Of a stretch of DNA of 64,000 bases, positions 8,564-17,438 are shown piece after piece. The DNA is taken from contig JACKIM010000002.1 of NCBI GenBank assembly GCA_020638465.1, positions 1,054,001-1,118,000 of the forward strand, read 5' to 3'. The DNA comes from Geminicoccaceae bacterium. Its GTDB lineage: Bacteria > Pseudomonadota > Alphaproteobacteria > Geminicoccales > Geminicoccaceae. The first letter of the stretch is position 1. Each line of letters begins with the position of its first letter. The position numbers and the translations under genes are program-made. The notes beneath the pieces are model-generated. The model was not told the DNA's origin. It did no database searches and saw only the letters and a program-made list of their open reading frames with translations.

Positions 8564-10342
8564 TCAGACCACCTGGTTCCAGGACTTGCTCAATCGCATG
8601 GCACAGGAAATCAGGCCGACATGACTATAGGTCTGCGGGAAATTGCCCCACAATTGCTTGGTATCCCGGTTTACATGCTCGGCCAGCAGGCCAAGATGAT
8701 TGCGACAGGATAGCAGTTCTTCGAACAATTCGCGCGCCTCCTGATGACGACCGATGGCGGCAAACGCTTCGACCAGCCAGAAACTGCAGATGAGGAATGC
8801 GTTTTCCGGCGCTCCGAAATCGTCCGGGGCCTTGTAGCGGTGCAGGTAGGGACCATCGCGCAGTTCGCGCGCAACCGCCTCCACCGTACCGATGTAGCGC
8901 GGATCATCGGCCTTGATGAAGCCGACTTCTTCCATCAGCAGGAGGCTGGCATCGAGGTCGTCGCCGCCGAAGCTGGCCGTGAAGCTGCCGAGCTTCTCGT
9001 TCCATGCCTCCCTTTCGATCAGGGCCTTGATGTGGTCCGCACGTCCCCGCCAGAAGGCCCTGCGTTCATTCAGTTCCAGACGGGCGGCGATACGCGCGAG
9101 CCGGTCGCATGCAGCCCAGCACATGAATGACGAGTGTGTGTGAACGAATGCCTTGGTACGGAATTCCCATAATCCGGCATCCGGCTGGTTGTGGTACTCC
9201 CAGGCCTTCTCACCCAGGATTTCCAGCCTTTCGAAGGTGGAAATGCCGGCGGGCTGGCGAATGCGCTGATCGAAAAACGCCTGTGTCGCCGCAAGGATGA
9301 CCGAGCCGTAGCCATCATGCTGCAGGTGTTCATAAGCCTGGTTCCCGACCCGGACAGGCTTGTTGCCACGAAAGCCCGCAAGGGTCTCGATCGTGCGCTC
9401 GACCAGCTCGCGTTCGGCCGCGATCCCGAACACCGGTTGCATGAAGCCATCCCTGCTACCCGAGACGATATTCTCAATGTAGCGAAGGTAATCATCCATC
9501 GTCTCGATATAACCGAGGCGATTGAGAATGCGCACGACGAAGAAGGCGTCGCGGATCCAGCAATAGCGGTAATCCCAGTTCCGGCCTTCGTTATCGGCTT
9601 CCGGCATCGAGGTCGTCGGCGAGGCGATGATCGCGCCGGTTTCCTCGAAGCTGCACAGCTTGAGTGTGATCGCCGAGCGGATCACGGCCTCCTGCCATTC
9701 GAACGGCACGTGCAGGCGGCCCGACAGATGCTGCCAGTAGGCCGTTGTCTTTTCGAGAAATTCGCGGGCTGTGTCGCGCAAGGCGCCCCTCAGGCTCTCG
9801 TCGGGTCCCAGCATCAGCACAATCGGGCTGTCGAGTCGGAAGGCATCGCCATCGGTGATGTAGGTCAGTGGCGCGTCGGTAGTCAGGCGCAAGGACTGTG
9901 TATCGTCGACAAAGCGCAGGTGGTTGCTGCCGCGCGTGACACCCGGCTTCGTGCCACCGTAGTTGAAATGCGGAGCCAGGCGGACACGGATGCGCGGCGC
10001 CTCGCCCAGCGGACAGACCATCCGCACGATCATGGTCGGCCGGAACATGCGGTCGAACTGCTCGAAACGCGGGCAGAAATCGACAATCTCGATGCCGGAA
10101 CCACGGTCGTTGCGAAACACGGTGCGCAAAATCGCCGTGTTGCGTATATAGGACTGCTCCCTTTCGACGGTGCCCTCCATCTCGATGCCGAAATAGCCGC
10201 GTTCGGTGTCATTATCGAGCAGGCGACTGAACACCGGATCGCCATCGAAACGGGGAAAGCAGCTCCAGACGATGTTGGCATCGCGGTCAATGAGGGCGTT
10301 GATCGTGCAGTTGCCGATCAGACCGTAGTCGAGGTTGTTCAT
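8564..10342 (-). CDS. Glycoside hydrolase family 15 (glucoamylase/trehalase-like)
   Basis: 592-residue cytoplasmic enzyme of the GH15 (alpha/alpha)6-barrel family. The N-terminus NLDYGLIGNCTINALID and the block WDYRYCWIRDAFFVVRILNRLGY are GH15 signatures; the C-terminal FLICSFWLVEAFAAIGR and NFPQTYSHVGLI blocks complete the barrel. Members hydrolyse alpha-glucosides, and actinobacterial relatives are trehalases. With otsA just downstream, a role in trehalose or maltodextrin turnover is likely, but the substrate is inferred. ATG at 10342 is preferred; TTG at 10354 would add four residues. No signal peptide is visible. Transcription is divergent from ygfZ. Confidence 0.88.
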   Translation of the reverse strand: MNNLDYGLIGNCTINALIDRDANIVWSCFPRFDGDPVFSRLLDNDTERGYFGIEMEGTVEREQSYIRNTAILRTVFRNDRGSGIEIVDFCPRFEQFDRMFRPTMIVRMVCPLGEAPRIRVRLAPHFNYGGTKPGVTRGSNHLRFVDDTQSLRLTTDAPLTYITDGDAFRLDSPIVLMLGPDESLRGALRDTAREFLEKTTAYWQHLSGRLHVPFEWQEAVIRSAITLKLCSFEETGAIIASPTTSMPEADNEGRNWDYRYCWIRDAFFVVRILNRLGYIETMDDYLRYIENIVSGSRDGFMQPVFGIAAERELVERTIETLAGFRGNKPVRVGNQAYEHLQHDGYGSVILAATQAFFDQRIRQPAGISTFERLEILGEKAWEYHNQPDAGLWEFRTKAFVHTHSSFMCWAACDRLARIAARLELNERRAFWRGRADHIKALIEREAWNEKLGSFTASFGGDDLDASLLLMEEVGFIKADDPRYIGTVEAVARELRDGPYLHRYKAPDDFGAPENAFLICSFWLVEAFAAIGRHQEARELFEELLSCRNHLGLLAEHVNRDTKQLWGNFPQTYSHVGLISCAMRLSKSWNQVV

Positions 10343-10480
10343 GCAGTATCTCAATTGTGAGTTTTCATTGTCGGGTAAAACCCGGGCATCTGCGACGCAA
10401 TGGCCCTTCCCCTCTTGTGCCCGGCCCCACGAGGCCCCACGTCATGCCACGAACGTTCAAAAGTGAAGAACGGCAAGGGA

Positions 10481-11320
10481 ATGGCGAAAGAGCATCTCGT
10501 CCACCTCGCAGATCGTGCCCTGTTGCGCATCTCCGGAAAGGACGCAAGGGCGTTCCTGCAGGGTATCGTCAGCAACGATGTGGGTGCCCTGCAGCCCGCA
10601 TGCCCACTTTACGCGGCACTGCTGACGCCGCAAGGCAAGTTTTTGCATGACTTCATCCTCTATGAGCAGGATGGTGGCGTCATTCTGGTCGATGTGGCGG
10701 CGGAGGGCCGGCAGGATCTGGTCCGAAGATTGACGATGTACAGGTTGCGCGCCAAGGTCGACATCGACGAGGAAACGCGGAGTTGCGTGCTCGCGATGTT
10801 TCCCGAACGACGTGAATCCATGCCCGAAGGCTTCATGGCCTTCGCGGATCCGCGCGATCCCGGCCTCGGCCTTCGCCTCGTCGGCAGCGAGGCCATGCTT
10901 CCTCCCTCCCTCGACGATCCTGCCCTCTACGACCTTCATCGCCTGAAACTCGGCATCCCTGATGGTGCAAGGGATCTCGTGCGCGAACGGTCCACCCTCG
11001 CCGAGGCGGATTTCGAACGGTTGAATGGCGTTTCATTCACCAAGGGCTGCTATGTGGGACAGGAACTCACCGCCCGCATGAAACATCGTGGCCTGGCCAA
11101 GCGTCGGCTCCTGCCTGTCATCATCGACGGCGAGTCTCCCGCCTGTGGGACCTTGCTCGAACTCGATGGCAAGGAGGTTGCCGAGATGCGAAGCTCATGC
11201 GACGGCTACGGCATGGCGCTCGTCCGTATCGATGGCATCAAGGCCATCGAGGATGCGGGCGGTGTCTCCTGGGCAAATGGTACAATCCGCCTGCTGCACA
11301 CCGTGGAGCCGCGCGGCTGA
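10481..11320 (+). CDS. ygfZ: YgfZ/GcvT-family folate-binding protein (Fe-S cluster assembly factor)
   Basis: 279-residue protein of the YgfZ family, GcvT-like folate-binding proteins that help maintain certain iron-sulfur enzymes. The diagnostic K-G-C-Y-x-G-Q-E motif is present, with its redox Cys at residue 190. The N-terminal LLRISGKDARAFLQGIVSND block and LLTPQGKFLHDFIL are also typical. The start at 10481 gives the usual N-terminus; the open frame extends 27 codons upstream without family character. The stop and the start of the next gene share one base (TGATG), so the two genes are probably cotranscribed and translationally coupled. Confidence 0.9.
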   Translation: MAKEHLVHLADRALLRISGKDARAFLQGIVSNDVGALQPACPLYAALLTPQGKFLHDFILYEQDGGVILVDVAAEGRQDLVRRLTMYRLRAKVDIDEETRSCVLAMFPERRESMPEGFMAFADPRDPGLGLRLVGSEAMLPPSLDDPALYDLHRLKLGIPDGARDLVRERSTLAEADFERLNGVSFTKGCYVGQELTARMKHRGLAKRRLLPVIIDGESPACGTLLELDGKEVAEMRSSCDGYGMALVRIDGIKAIEDAGGVSWANGTIRLLHTVEPRG

Positions 11321-12267
11321 TGCGCCTTTTGCGAGGGTTCCGTCCTGGACATCTGCTCAATGCGATCGGGCTTGCCCTTGCCGGCGCGATGGCGATCATT
11401 CCCTTTGCCTCGGATCTGAGTTCGCGGGCGGATCTCCTGACCCAGTTCCTACTGCAGGCGGCGGCCCTGACCGCCATCTCCGCCGCCATCATGCTATTGC
11501 GTCATCGCTGGCCGTCGACGACGATCTACGGCCTCTGCCTGCTGGTCCAGATATTCCACATCCAACCGGCGCTGGTTCCATCCTCCTCCGCCGAGGCTCA
11601 TGTCCCCACCATCCGTCTCCTGTTCAGCAATCTTTGGGCGGACAATACCAGCCGGGCGGCGGCGATCAGCACCATCGAACGCATGAATCCGGATATTCTC
11701 GTCCTCGCGGAATTTCTCCGGGACTGGAGAAAGGATGCCGCGGCATTGATTGCATCCTATCCGGCACAGGCCGACTGTTTCAATCTGAGCGGTTGCGATG
11801 TCGTCATTCTCTCCCGCTTCCCCGTATCGGCCACCAGCACTCCGGCGGATCGCTGGTTGCGCAGCCGGGCCGTTCTGGCAGACGTGGATACCCCTCAGGG
11901 CCCGCTTGCCGTCATAGGTGCCCACATGACCCGTCCCATTCCCATCGGGCAGGTCTATCATCAGGAACGGCATGCCCAGCTGATCACCGACCTCGCCGCC
12001 GGCGTGGATGGCCCGACGGTCCTGGTGGGCGACTTCAACGCGGTTCCATGGGGCCGCGTGGTGCACGAAATCGAACGGAATTCGAGGCTGACCGCCCACC
12101 GGGGCATTCAGGGTACATGGCCGTCAGCACTGCCATGGCCGCTGAGACTGCCCATCGACCAGGTCCTGACCAGCAATGAGGTGGAAATCGTCTCGCGCGA
12201 GGTGGTCAACATGCCGGGATCGGATCACAAGGCCGTACTCGTCGAGTTGCGTATCAAGACGCGTTGA
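11320..12267 (+). CDS. Membrane-anchored endonuclease/exonuclease/phosphatase-fold protein
   Basis: 315-residue protein with three hydrophobic segments in the first ~95 residues (around residues 11-27, 39-57 and 64-80) followed by an EEP (DNase I-like) domain. Visible EEP elements are LLFSNLWADN, the metal-ligand Glu in DILVLAEF, VLVGDFNAVPWG (the GDFN motif), IDQVLTS and the catalytic SDHKAVLVEL near the C-terminus. This layout is common in proteobacterial EEP proteins of unproven substrate. The start at 11320 overlaps the ygfZ stop; the longer open frame from 11197 lies inside ygfZ. Function beyond hydrolase fold is not predictable. Confidence 0.87.
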   Translation: MRLLRGFRPGHLLNAIGLALAGAMAIIPFASDLSSRADLLTQFLLQAAALTAISAAIMLLRHRWPSTTIYGLCLLVQIFHIQPALVPSSSAEAHVPTIRLLFSNLWADNTSRAAAISTIERMNPDILVLAEFLRDWRKDAAALIASYPAQADCFNLSGCDVVILSRFPVSATSTPADRWLRSRAVLADVDTPQGPLAVIGAHMTRPIPIGQVYHQERHAQLITDLAAGVDGPTVLVGDFNAVPWGRVVHEIERNSRLTAHRGIQGTWPSALPWPLRLPIDQVLTSNEVEIVSREVVNMPGSDHKAVLVELRIKTR

Positions 12268-12308
12268 TCGCCGATGCCTCGCAGCGGCGGATCTCGGGAA
12301 GGATGGAC

Positions 12309-12806
12309 ATGCCAGTACTCGGAACCCTCGTATTCGTTGTCCGCGATGACTGCGTATTGTTGCAAAGGCGCGTGAAACCGCCCTTTGTCGGACGCTGGGT
12401 GGCACCTGGCGGCAAGGTGGACGAGCACGAGGCGCCGTACGAATGTGCCGTTCGTGAACTGCGCGAGGAAACCGGCCTCGTCGCCGGCAGCGTCTCGTTG
12501 CGCGCCGTCTTTCGCGAAACGGCGCCACGGGCGGACTTCGACTGGTTGGTCTTTGCCTATCTCGCTCATGATGTCAGCGGTGCGGTCACCAGTGACGAGC
12601 GCGAAGGCCCGTTACGCTGGTGGGCCGTCAGCGAAATCGACGACATTGCGATGCCGAAAACCGACCGGACCATCCTGCCGCATGTCATCGGCTCCGATCC
12701 GCGTCTGCTCGAACTCAAGTTCAGCTATGACGCGGACCTTCACCTGACGGGGCGAACCGAATCGTTCAGCCGACTTCGCCCTGGGGCGTCAGGATCCCCT
12801 TCTTGA
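12309..12806 (+). CDS. NUDIX hydrolase
   Basis: 165-residue NUDIX pyrophosphohydrolase. The box is complete: G35, E41, R49-E50, E53-E54 and G56 in GGKVDEHEAP...RELREETGLV, so magnesium binding should be intact. The family cleaves nucleoside diphosphates linked to another group; MutT-like housecleaning of oxidised dNTPs is possible but not shown. The ATG at 12309 has GGAAGG six bases upstream; the ATG at 12303 lies directly against that site and is less likely. The gene starts 41 bases after the EEP gene. Its 3' end overlaps the end of the convergent FucU-like gene by 41 bases. Confidence 0.87.
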   Translation: MPVLGTLVFVVRDDCVLLQRRVKPPFVGRWVAPGGKVDEHEAPYECAVRELREETGLVAGSVSLRAVFRETAPRADFDWLVFAYLAHDVSGAVTSDEREGPLRWWAVSEIDDIAMPKTDRTILPHVIGSDPRLLELKFSYDADLHLTGRTESFSRLRPGASGSPS

Positions 12807-13221
12807 GGATGAAACAGGCATAGCCGCGACGCTCCTGGGTGGAGATCACCATCGAGCAGTTCAGCGATTCCCTGTAGAACGCGAAACGCTCGATGCCGCC
12901 GAGCTTCCATTGCGGGCCCGCGACATCGTCCATCGCCGCCTTGACGTCGCGATGGGCGGCATTGAGTTCCTTGGGGTTGCCGCCATCTTCCATGCGGTGC
13001 ACGGGTTCATCGACATAGCTGTCGAGCGGGAACACCGACAGGATGGCGCGCATCGCCGTCGGCAGGTCGCAATCCATGTGCGCCCAGGGGACATTCGCCC
13101 GTCGTGCCGTTTCGCGCCCCGGGAAGTTGGCATCGACGACGCAGAGGGTGTCACCGTGCCCCATGTCGCGCAACATTCCCAGCACATCGCCGGTCAATAG
13201 TGGATTGATACCGATGAGCAT
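12766..13221 (-). CDS. fucU: RbsD/FucU-family sugar mutarotase (FucU-like)
   Basis: 151-residue member of the RbsD/FucU family, which interconverts anomers of L-fucose or D-ribose. The N-terminus MLIGINPLLTGDVLGMLRDM runs into the conserved MGHGD, whose His (H22) is the catalytic residue, followed by VVDANFP. The later part, with YVDEPVHRMED and the C-terminal YACFILKKG block, matches FucU rather than RbsD. The start at 13221 has GGGAGGA nearby and gives the standard length; a frame to 13269 adds residues outside the family. No fucose catabolic genes accompany it, so its partner pathway is unknown. Confidence 0.85.
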   Translation of the reverse strand: MLIGINPLLTGDVLGMLRDMGHGDTLCVVDANFPGRETARRANVPWAHMDCDLPTAMRAILSVFPLDSYVDEPVHRMEDGGNPKELNAAHRDVKAAMDDVAGPQWKLGGIERFAFYRESLNCSMVISTQERRGYACFILKKGILTPQGEVG

Positions 13222-13319
13222 GTCGTTCCTCCCCTGGACAAACTCCGGCCATCCCATCGCGACCGGCACAGCCGGAGCATAGGCAAGGAAAGGAGACAGG
13301 CAAAGAGGGTTGAAGGTCC

Positions 13320-16300
13320 CTATTCGGCAGCCACCGCCAGCGGCTCGGGACCGACCCTCTCGGGCGGCGCCAGCAGCCGCGCCCTGCGTTGCTCGTACAG
13401 CACGATATTGGCCATCTTGATGTGACCGAAGCCGCGAATGACGTCAGGCAGGGCCGCAAGACTGCGGGCACGCCCGATATCGCCGGCGGCGACCAACCTC
13501 TCCAGATCAGTGCAATAGGTCTCGATGAGCTGGCGCTCCTTCCTGCGCTCGACGTTCATGCCGAACGGATCGAGCACGGTTCCCCGCAGCCCTTTCAGCG
13601 CAGCGAGAACGCGCAGGGGCAAGGTCATCCACGATCCCGGCGCCAGCTTGCGCGGTTCGCCACGGGCATTCCGCAGGAAGGACAACGCAGGAGGCGCCAT
13701 GTGATAGCGCAGTCTGAAATCTCCCTCGAAAGCGCTGTCGATCTCGGCCTTGAAGCGGCCATCGGTGAACAGCCGGGCCACCTCGTACTCGTCCTTGTAG
13801 GCCATGAGGCGGAAAAGCTGCCGGGCGACGGTCATACCCAGCTCGGTATCATGTTCCGCCATCGTCGATACGAAATCGCGATACCTCCGGGCATAGGCAC
13901 GATTCTGATAGGCTTCGAGATGAGAAGCGCGATGTGCGACCAACTCATCCAGCGTCTGCGGCTCCACTTCGTCGTCATCGAGCATGTTCTCCAGCCAGGC
14001 CGGATCGTGGGCCGCCAGACGGCCGAAGGCGAAGGCCCGCAGATTGGCCGCCACGGCCACGCCATTGAGCTCGATGGCACGCTCCATCGCGCGAAGGGTG
14101 AAGGGCAGGAGTTGCTTCTGCCAGGCAAAGCCGAGCAGGAGCATGTTGGCGCCAATTGCGTCGCCCGTGACGGCAAGGGCGAGCCTGTGGGCGTCGATGG
14201 TGCTCAGCGACCGGGCCCCGGCCCGCTTCTCGATGCGCGCAATCAGCCGCTCCGTGTGGATGTCGTAGGCCGGGTCGCGGATGATGCCGGCCGTTGCCGT
14301 GACATGGACGTTGGCTGCAATCCTGGTACGACCTTCACGCAGGGTTTCGAGGGCACTTCGGTCGGCGGCCACAACCAGATCACAGGCGATCATGGCGTGG
14401 GCCTGGCGCGGCTCGATACGCGACTGATTGAGATATTCCCGCGAGCTGGCAATACGCACATGGCTCAGGACCGCTCCGCCCTTCTGCGCAAGGCCGGTAA
14501 AGTCGAGCACGCTGGCCGGACGACTCTCCAGATGGGCTGCCATGCCGATCACCGCACCGACGGTGAGCACACCCGTACCGCCGATGCCGGTGACCAGGAT
14601 CTCGTAGGTCTGCTCGATGGCCGGAAGGCGGGGATGCGGGATGGATGCGAGCTTGCCGTCGATCTCCCTGCCTTCGAGACCGGCCCCCTTGCGCAATTGT
14701 CCACCTTCGACGGTGACAAAGCTCGGGCAGAAACCGTCCTGACAGGAATAGTCCTTGTTGCATGACGACTGGTCGATCTGCCGCTTGATGCCGAACTCGG
14801 TTCTCACCGGCTGAACTGAGAGACAGTTCGATTTCTTCGAACAATCGCCACAGGCCTCGCAAACCAGCGTATTGATGACCGCACGGCGTGCGGGGTCGGG
14901 ATGGAGCCCCTTCTTGCGGCGGCGGCGCTTCTCGGCCGCACAGGTCTGGTCGTAGACCAGCACCGACACGCCGTCATGGGCAGCGAGGTCCTCCTGCACC
15001 TTTTCCAGCATGTCGCGGTGAAATATTTTCACGCCCGGTGCCCAGTCGGTGTTGGCCGGATACCGGGTCGGGTCGTCGCTGACGACGGCGATCCGGCGCA
15101 CACCTTCCTCATGCACCTGCCGGGTGATCCTTGCGGGATCGAGCGGGCCATCATGCGGCTGGCCGCCCGTCATGGCCACTGCGTCATTGAACAGGATCTT
15201 GAACGTGATGCGCGACTTCGCTGCCACAGCAGCACGAATCCCGAGCGATCCCGAATGGTAGAAGGTCCCGTCACCGAGATTCTGGAACATGTGCTCACGT
15301 TCCACGAATGGGGAAAGGCCGATCCAGTTGCTTCCCTCGCCGCCCATCTGGGTCACCCCGCGGGTCGACCGCCCCATCCAGGTAGCCATGATGTGGCAGC
15401 CGATGCCACCGAAGGCCTTCGCCCCCTCCGGCAGCACGGTGGAGCTGTTGTGCGGACAGCCCGAGCAGAAATGCGGCACCCGCCGCAGTTCCGGCCGGGG
15501 CGCCGGTTCAAACGCGTAGCGATCCAGTGTCGGCGCCAGTTCGAGGTTCGGATAGAGATGTTCGAGCCGCTCCGCGATCGGCTTCATGAGCATGGTCGGA
15601 CGCAGTTCGCCGAATGCCGGCAGCATCGGTGCGCCACGATCGTCGGTCTTGCCGAACACGGCCGGGCGACGGCTTGCATCCATGCCATACAGCAGGCTCT
15701 TGATCTGCTCCTCGACGAAGGGACGTTTTTCCTCGACCACCAGCAACGTCTCCAGCCCCCCGGTGGCGGCCAGCAGTCCCTCACGCTCGATCGGCCAGGT
15801 CTGGGCGATCTTGTAGATGCGCACGCCCAGCGCTTCGATGTCGCCGGGCCCGGCAAAGCCCAGCATCCGGAACGCTTCCATCACGTCCAGATGGGCTTTG
15901 CCGACGGTGACGATGCCCAGGCGCGGATGATCGGGATCGGTAATCCGGCGGTCCACGGGGTTGGCACGGGCAAAGGCTTCGGCGGCCGCGATCTTCGCCT
16001 GCAGGCGGGCCTCAAGGGCAACGCTCGGCGGATCGTTCCAGCGGAAACTCAATCCACCGGGCGGTACGGCATGATCGCCGGGTCGATGGAAATGCGGCAG
16101 GGCCGCCGGAATGACGAGGCTCGACGCCCCCTCCACCGTCTCGCTGATGGCCTTCATGCCGACCCAGGCGCCACTGTAGCGCGATAGTGCGATGCCATAG
16201 AGCCCCAGTTCGAGATATTCAGCAATGGTGGCCGGGTGTAGTACCGGCAGATACCACGACTGGAGGACTTGATCGCTCTGATGCGCCATGGTCGATGAGA

Positions 16301-16769
16301 CTGCACCATGGTCGTCGCCGGCAATGACCAGCACGCCGCCATGCGGCGAGCTGCCATAGGCATTGCCATGCTTGATCGCATCGCCCGCCCAGTCGATACC
16401 GGGTCCCTTGCCGTACCAGAAGGCGAATACGCCGTCGTGCAGGGCACTGCCCTCGGCCTCGACCTGCTGCGAACCAAGGACCGAGGTTGCGGCAAGTGCC
16501 TCGTTGAGACCGGGCTGGAAACGAATCTGCGCACGATCCAGAAGGGCCTTCGCGCGCCAGAGCGCAAGGTCGACTCCAGCCACCGGCGATCCTCGATATC
16601 CCGTGATGAATCCCGCCGTGTTCAGGCCGTTGGCAGCGTCGAGATGGCGCTGCATGAGGGCAAGGCGGGCAAACGCCTGGGTGCCGGACAGGAATACGGC
16701 ACCGCGCTCGCGTGTGAGCGCATCGTCAAGGCGATAGTCTTCATCAACGGCAAATCCGGTGGCGAGCAT
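13320..16769 (-). CDS. Indolepyruvate ferredoxin oxidoreductase, fused alpha and beta subunits
   Basis: 1149-residue 2-oxoacid:ferredoxin oxidoreductase in which IorA- and IorB-like parts are one polypeptide, a form common in Proteobacteria. The N-terminal part holds the pyrimidine-binding TPP domain (GTQAFARLALMQ, TGYRGSPVAG). The middle holds the pyrophosphate-binding TPP domain (CSGCPHNSSTVLPEG, GEGSNWIGL). A Cys-rich stretch, CEACGDCSKKSNCLS and on to CNKDYSCQDGFCPSF, is suited to Fe-S ligation. The gamma-type domain follows (TGIGGTGVLTVGAVIGMAAH). It oxidatively decarboxylates arylpyruvates from aromatic amino acid breakdown. It is transcribed divergently from an Lrp/AsnC-type regulator, a plausible controller. 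Confidence 0.93.
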   Translation of the reverse strand: MLATGFAVDEDYRLDDALTRERGAVFLSGTQAFARLALMQRHLDAANGLNTAGFITGYRGSPVAGVDLALWRAKALLDRAQIRFQPGLNEALAATSVLGSQQVEAEGSALHDGVFAFWYGKGPGIDWAGDAIKHGNAYGSSPHGGVLVIAGDDHGAVSSTMAHQSDQVLQSWYLPVLHPATIAEYLELGLYGIALSRYSGAWVGMKAISETVEGASSLVIPAALPHFHRPGDHAVPPGGLSFRWNDPPSVALEARLQAKIAAAEAFARANPVDRRITDPDHPRLGIVTVGKAHLDVMEAFRMLGFAGPGDIEALGVRIYKIAQTWPIEREGLLAATGGLETLLVVEEKRPFVEEQIKSLLYGMDASRRPAVFGKTDDRGAPMLPAFGELRPTMLMKPIAERLEHLYPNLELAPTLDRYAFEPAPRPELRRVPHFCSGCPHNSSTVLPEGAKAFGGIGCHIMATWMGRSTRGVTQMGGEGSNWIGLSPFVEREHMFQNLGDGTFYHSGSLGIRAAVAAKSRITFKILFNDAVAMTGGQPHDGPLDPARITRQVHEEGVRRIAVVSDDPTRYPANTDWAPGVKIFHRDMLEKVQEDLAAHDGVSVLVYDQTCAAEKRRRRKKGLHPDPARRAVINTLVCEACGDCSKKSNCLSVQPVRTEFGIKRQIDQSSCNKDYSCQDGFCPSFVTVEGGQLRKGAGLEGREIDGKLASIPHPRLPAIEQTYEILVTGIGGTGVLTVGAVIGMAAHLESRPASVLDFTGLAQKGGAVLSHVRIASSREYLNQSRIEPRQAHAMIACDLVVAADRSALETLREGRTRIAANVHVTATAGIIRDPAYDIHTERLIARIEKRAGARSLSTIDAHRLALAVTGDAIGANMLLLGFAWQKQLLPFTLRAMERAIELNGVAVAANLRAFAFGRLAAHDPAWLENMLDDDEVEPQTLDELVAHRASHLEAYQNRAYARRYRDFVSTMAEHDTELGMTVARQLFRLMAYKDEYEVARLFTDGRFKAEIDSAFEGDFRLRYHMAPPALSFLRNARGEPRKLAPGSWMTLPLRVLAALKGLRGTVLDPFGMNVERRKERQLIETYCTDLERLVAAGDIGRARSLAALPDVIRGFGHIKMANIVLYEQRRARLLAPPERVGPEPLAVAAE

Positions 16770-16920
16770 GAAACCGGCTCCTGATCAGTCAAATGCTTTC
16801 AACGTTGGTAGCGATCTTAAGGCGGGGAGGTGGAAATGAGTTGCCTATGTCGGACTTGACGTTTGGATGCAGGGAAAGGATTTTCCTGTCCTGAAGCGTT
16901 CACACCGGGAATTTTTCGCC

Positions 16921-17406
16921 ATGGTCGATCTGCTTGATGATGTCTTGCGCCGCAAAATCCTCATCGAATTGCAGAAAGACGGCCGCCTGACCAACCAGGA
17001 ACTGGCCGAACGGGTGGGAGCCTCGGCGTCGCCGGTCTGGCGCCGGGTCAAGGAGATGGAGGAAGGTGGCGTCATCCGCCGTTACGCAGCCTTGCTGGAA
17101 CCGGATGCCGTGGGTGTCGGCGAATGTGTCTTCGCACAGGTGACCATCGAGAAGCACAATCGCGAAATGTATACGGATTTCGAGGAGATCGTGAAAAAGC
17201 TGCCCGAAGTTCTCGAATGCTATGCGCTTACCGGGGATGCGGACTTTCTTCTCAAGATCCACGTCAAGAGCGTCCGCGACTACGATCGCCTGCTGAACGA
17301 CCATATCTTCCGCATCCCCGGCATACAGCATGTGAAATCGAGCTTCACCCTGCGCGAGATCAAGTACGATACGGCCCTTCCCATCGACCCGCCGGATGCC
17401 GGCTGA
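16921..17406 (+). CDS. Lrp/AsnC-family transcriptional regulator
   Basis: 161-residue regulator. The N-terminal winged helix-turn-helix is clear (LDDVLRRKILIELQKDGRLTN through ELAERVGASASPVWRRVKEME), followed by an RAM ligand-binding/oligomerisation domain with ECYALTGDADFLLKI and the late LREIKYDTALPI. The ATG at 16921 gives standard family length; a frame from 16867 would add 18 residues. It is divergent from iorAB across a ~150-base intergenic region. Lrp-type proteins often control adjacent amino-acid catabolic genes in response to amino acids, so iorAB is the obvious candidate target (inference). Confidence 0.9.
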   Translation: MVDLLDDVLRRKILIELQKDGRLTNQELAERVGASASPVWRRVKEMEEGGVIRRYAALLEPDAVGVGECVFAQVTIEKHNREMYTDFEEIVKKLPEVLECYALTGDADFLLKIHVKSVRDYDRLLNDHIFRIPGIQHVKSSFTLREIKYDTALPIDPPDAG

Positions 17407-17438
17407 CCGGCGCGAGTTGGCGACCCCCGAAGCTCAGC

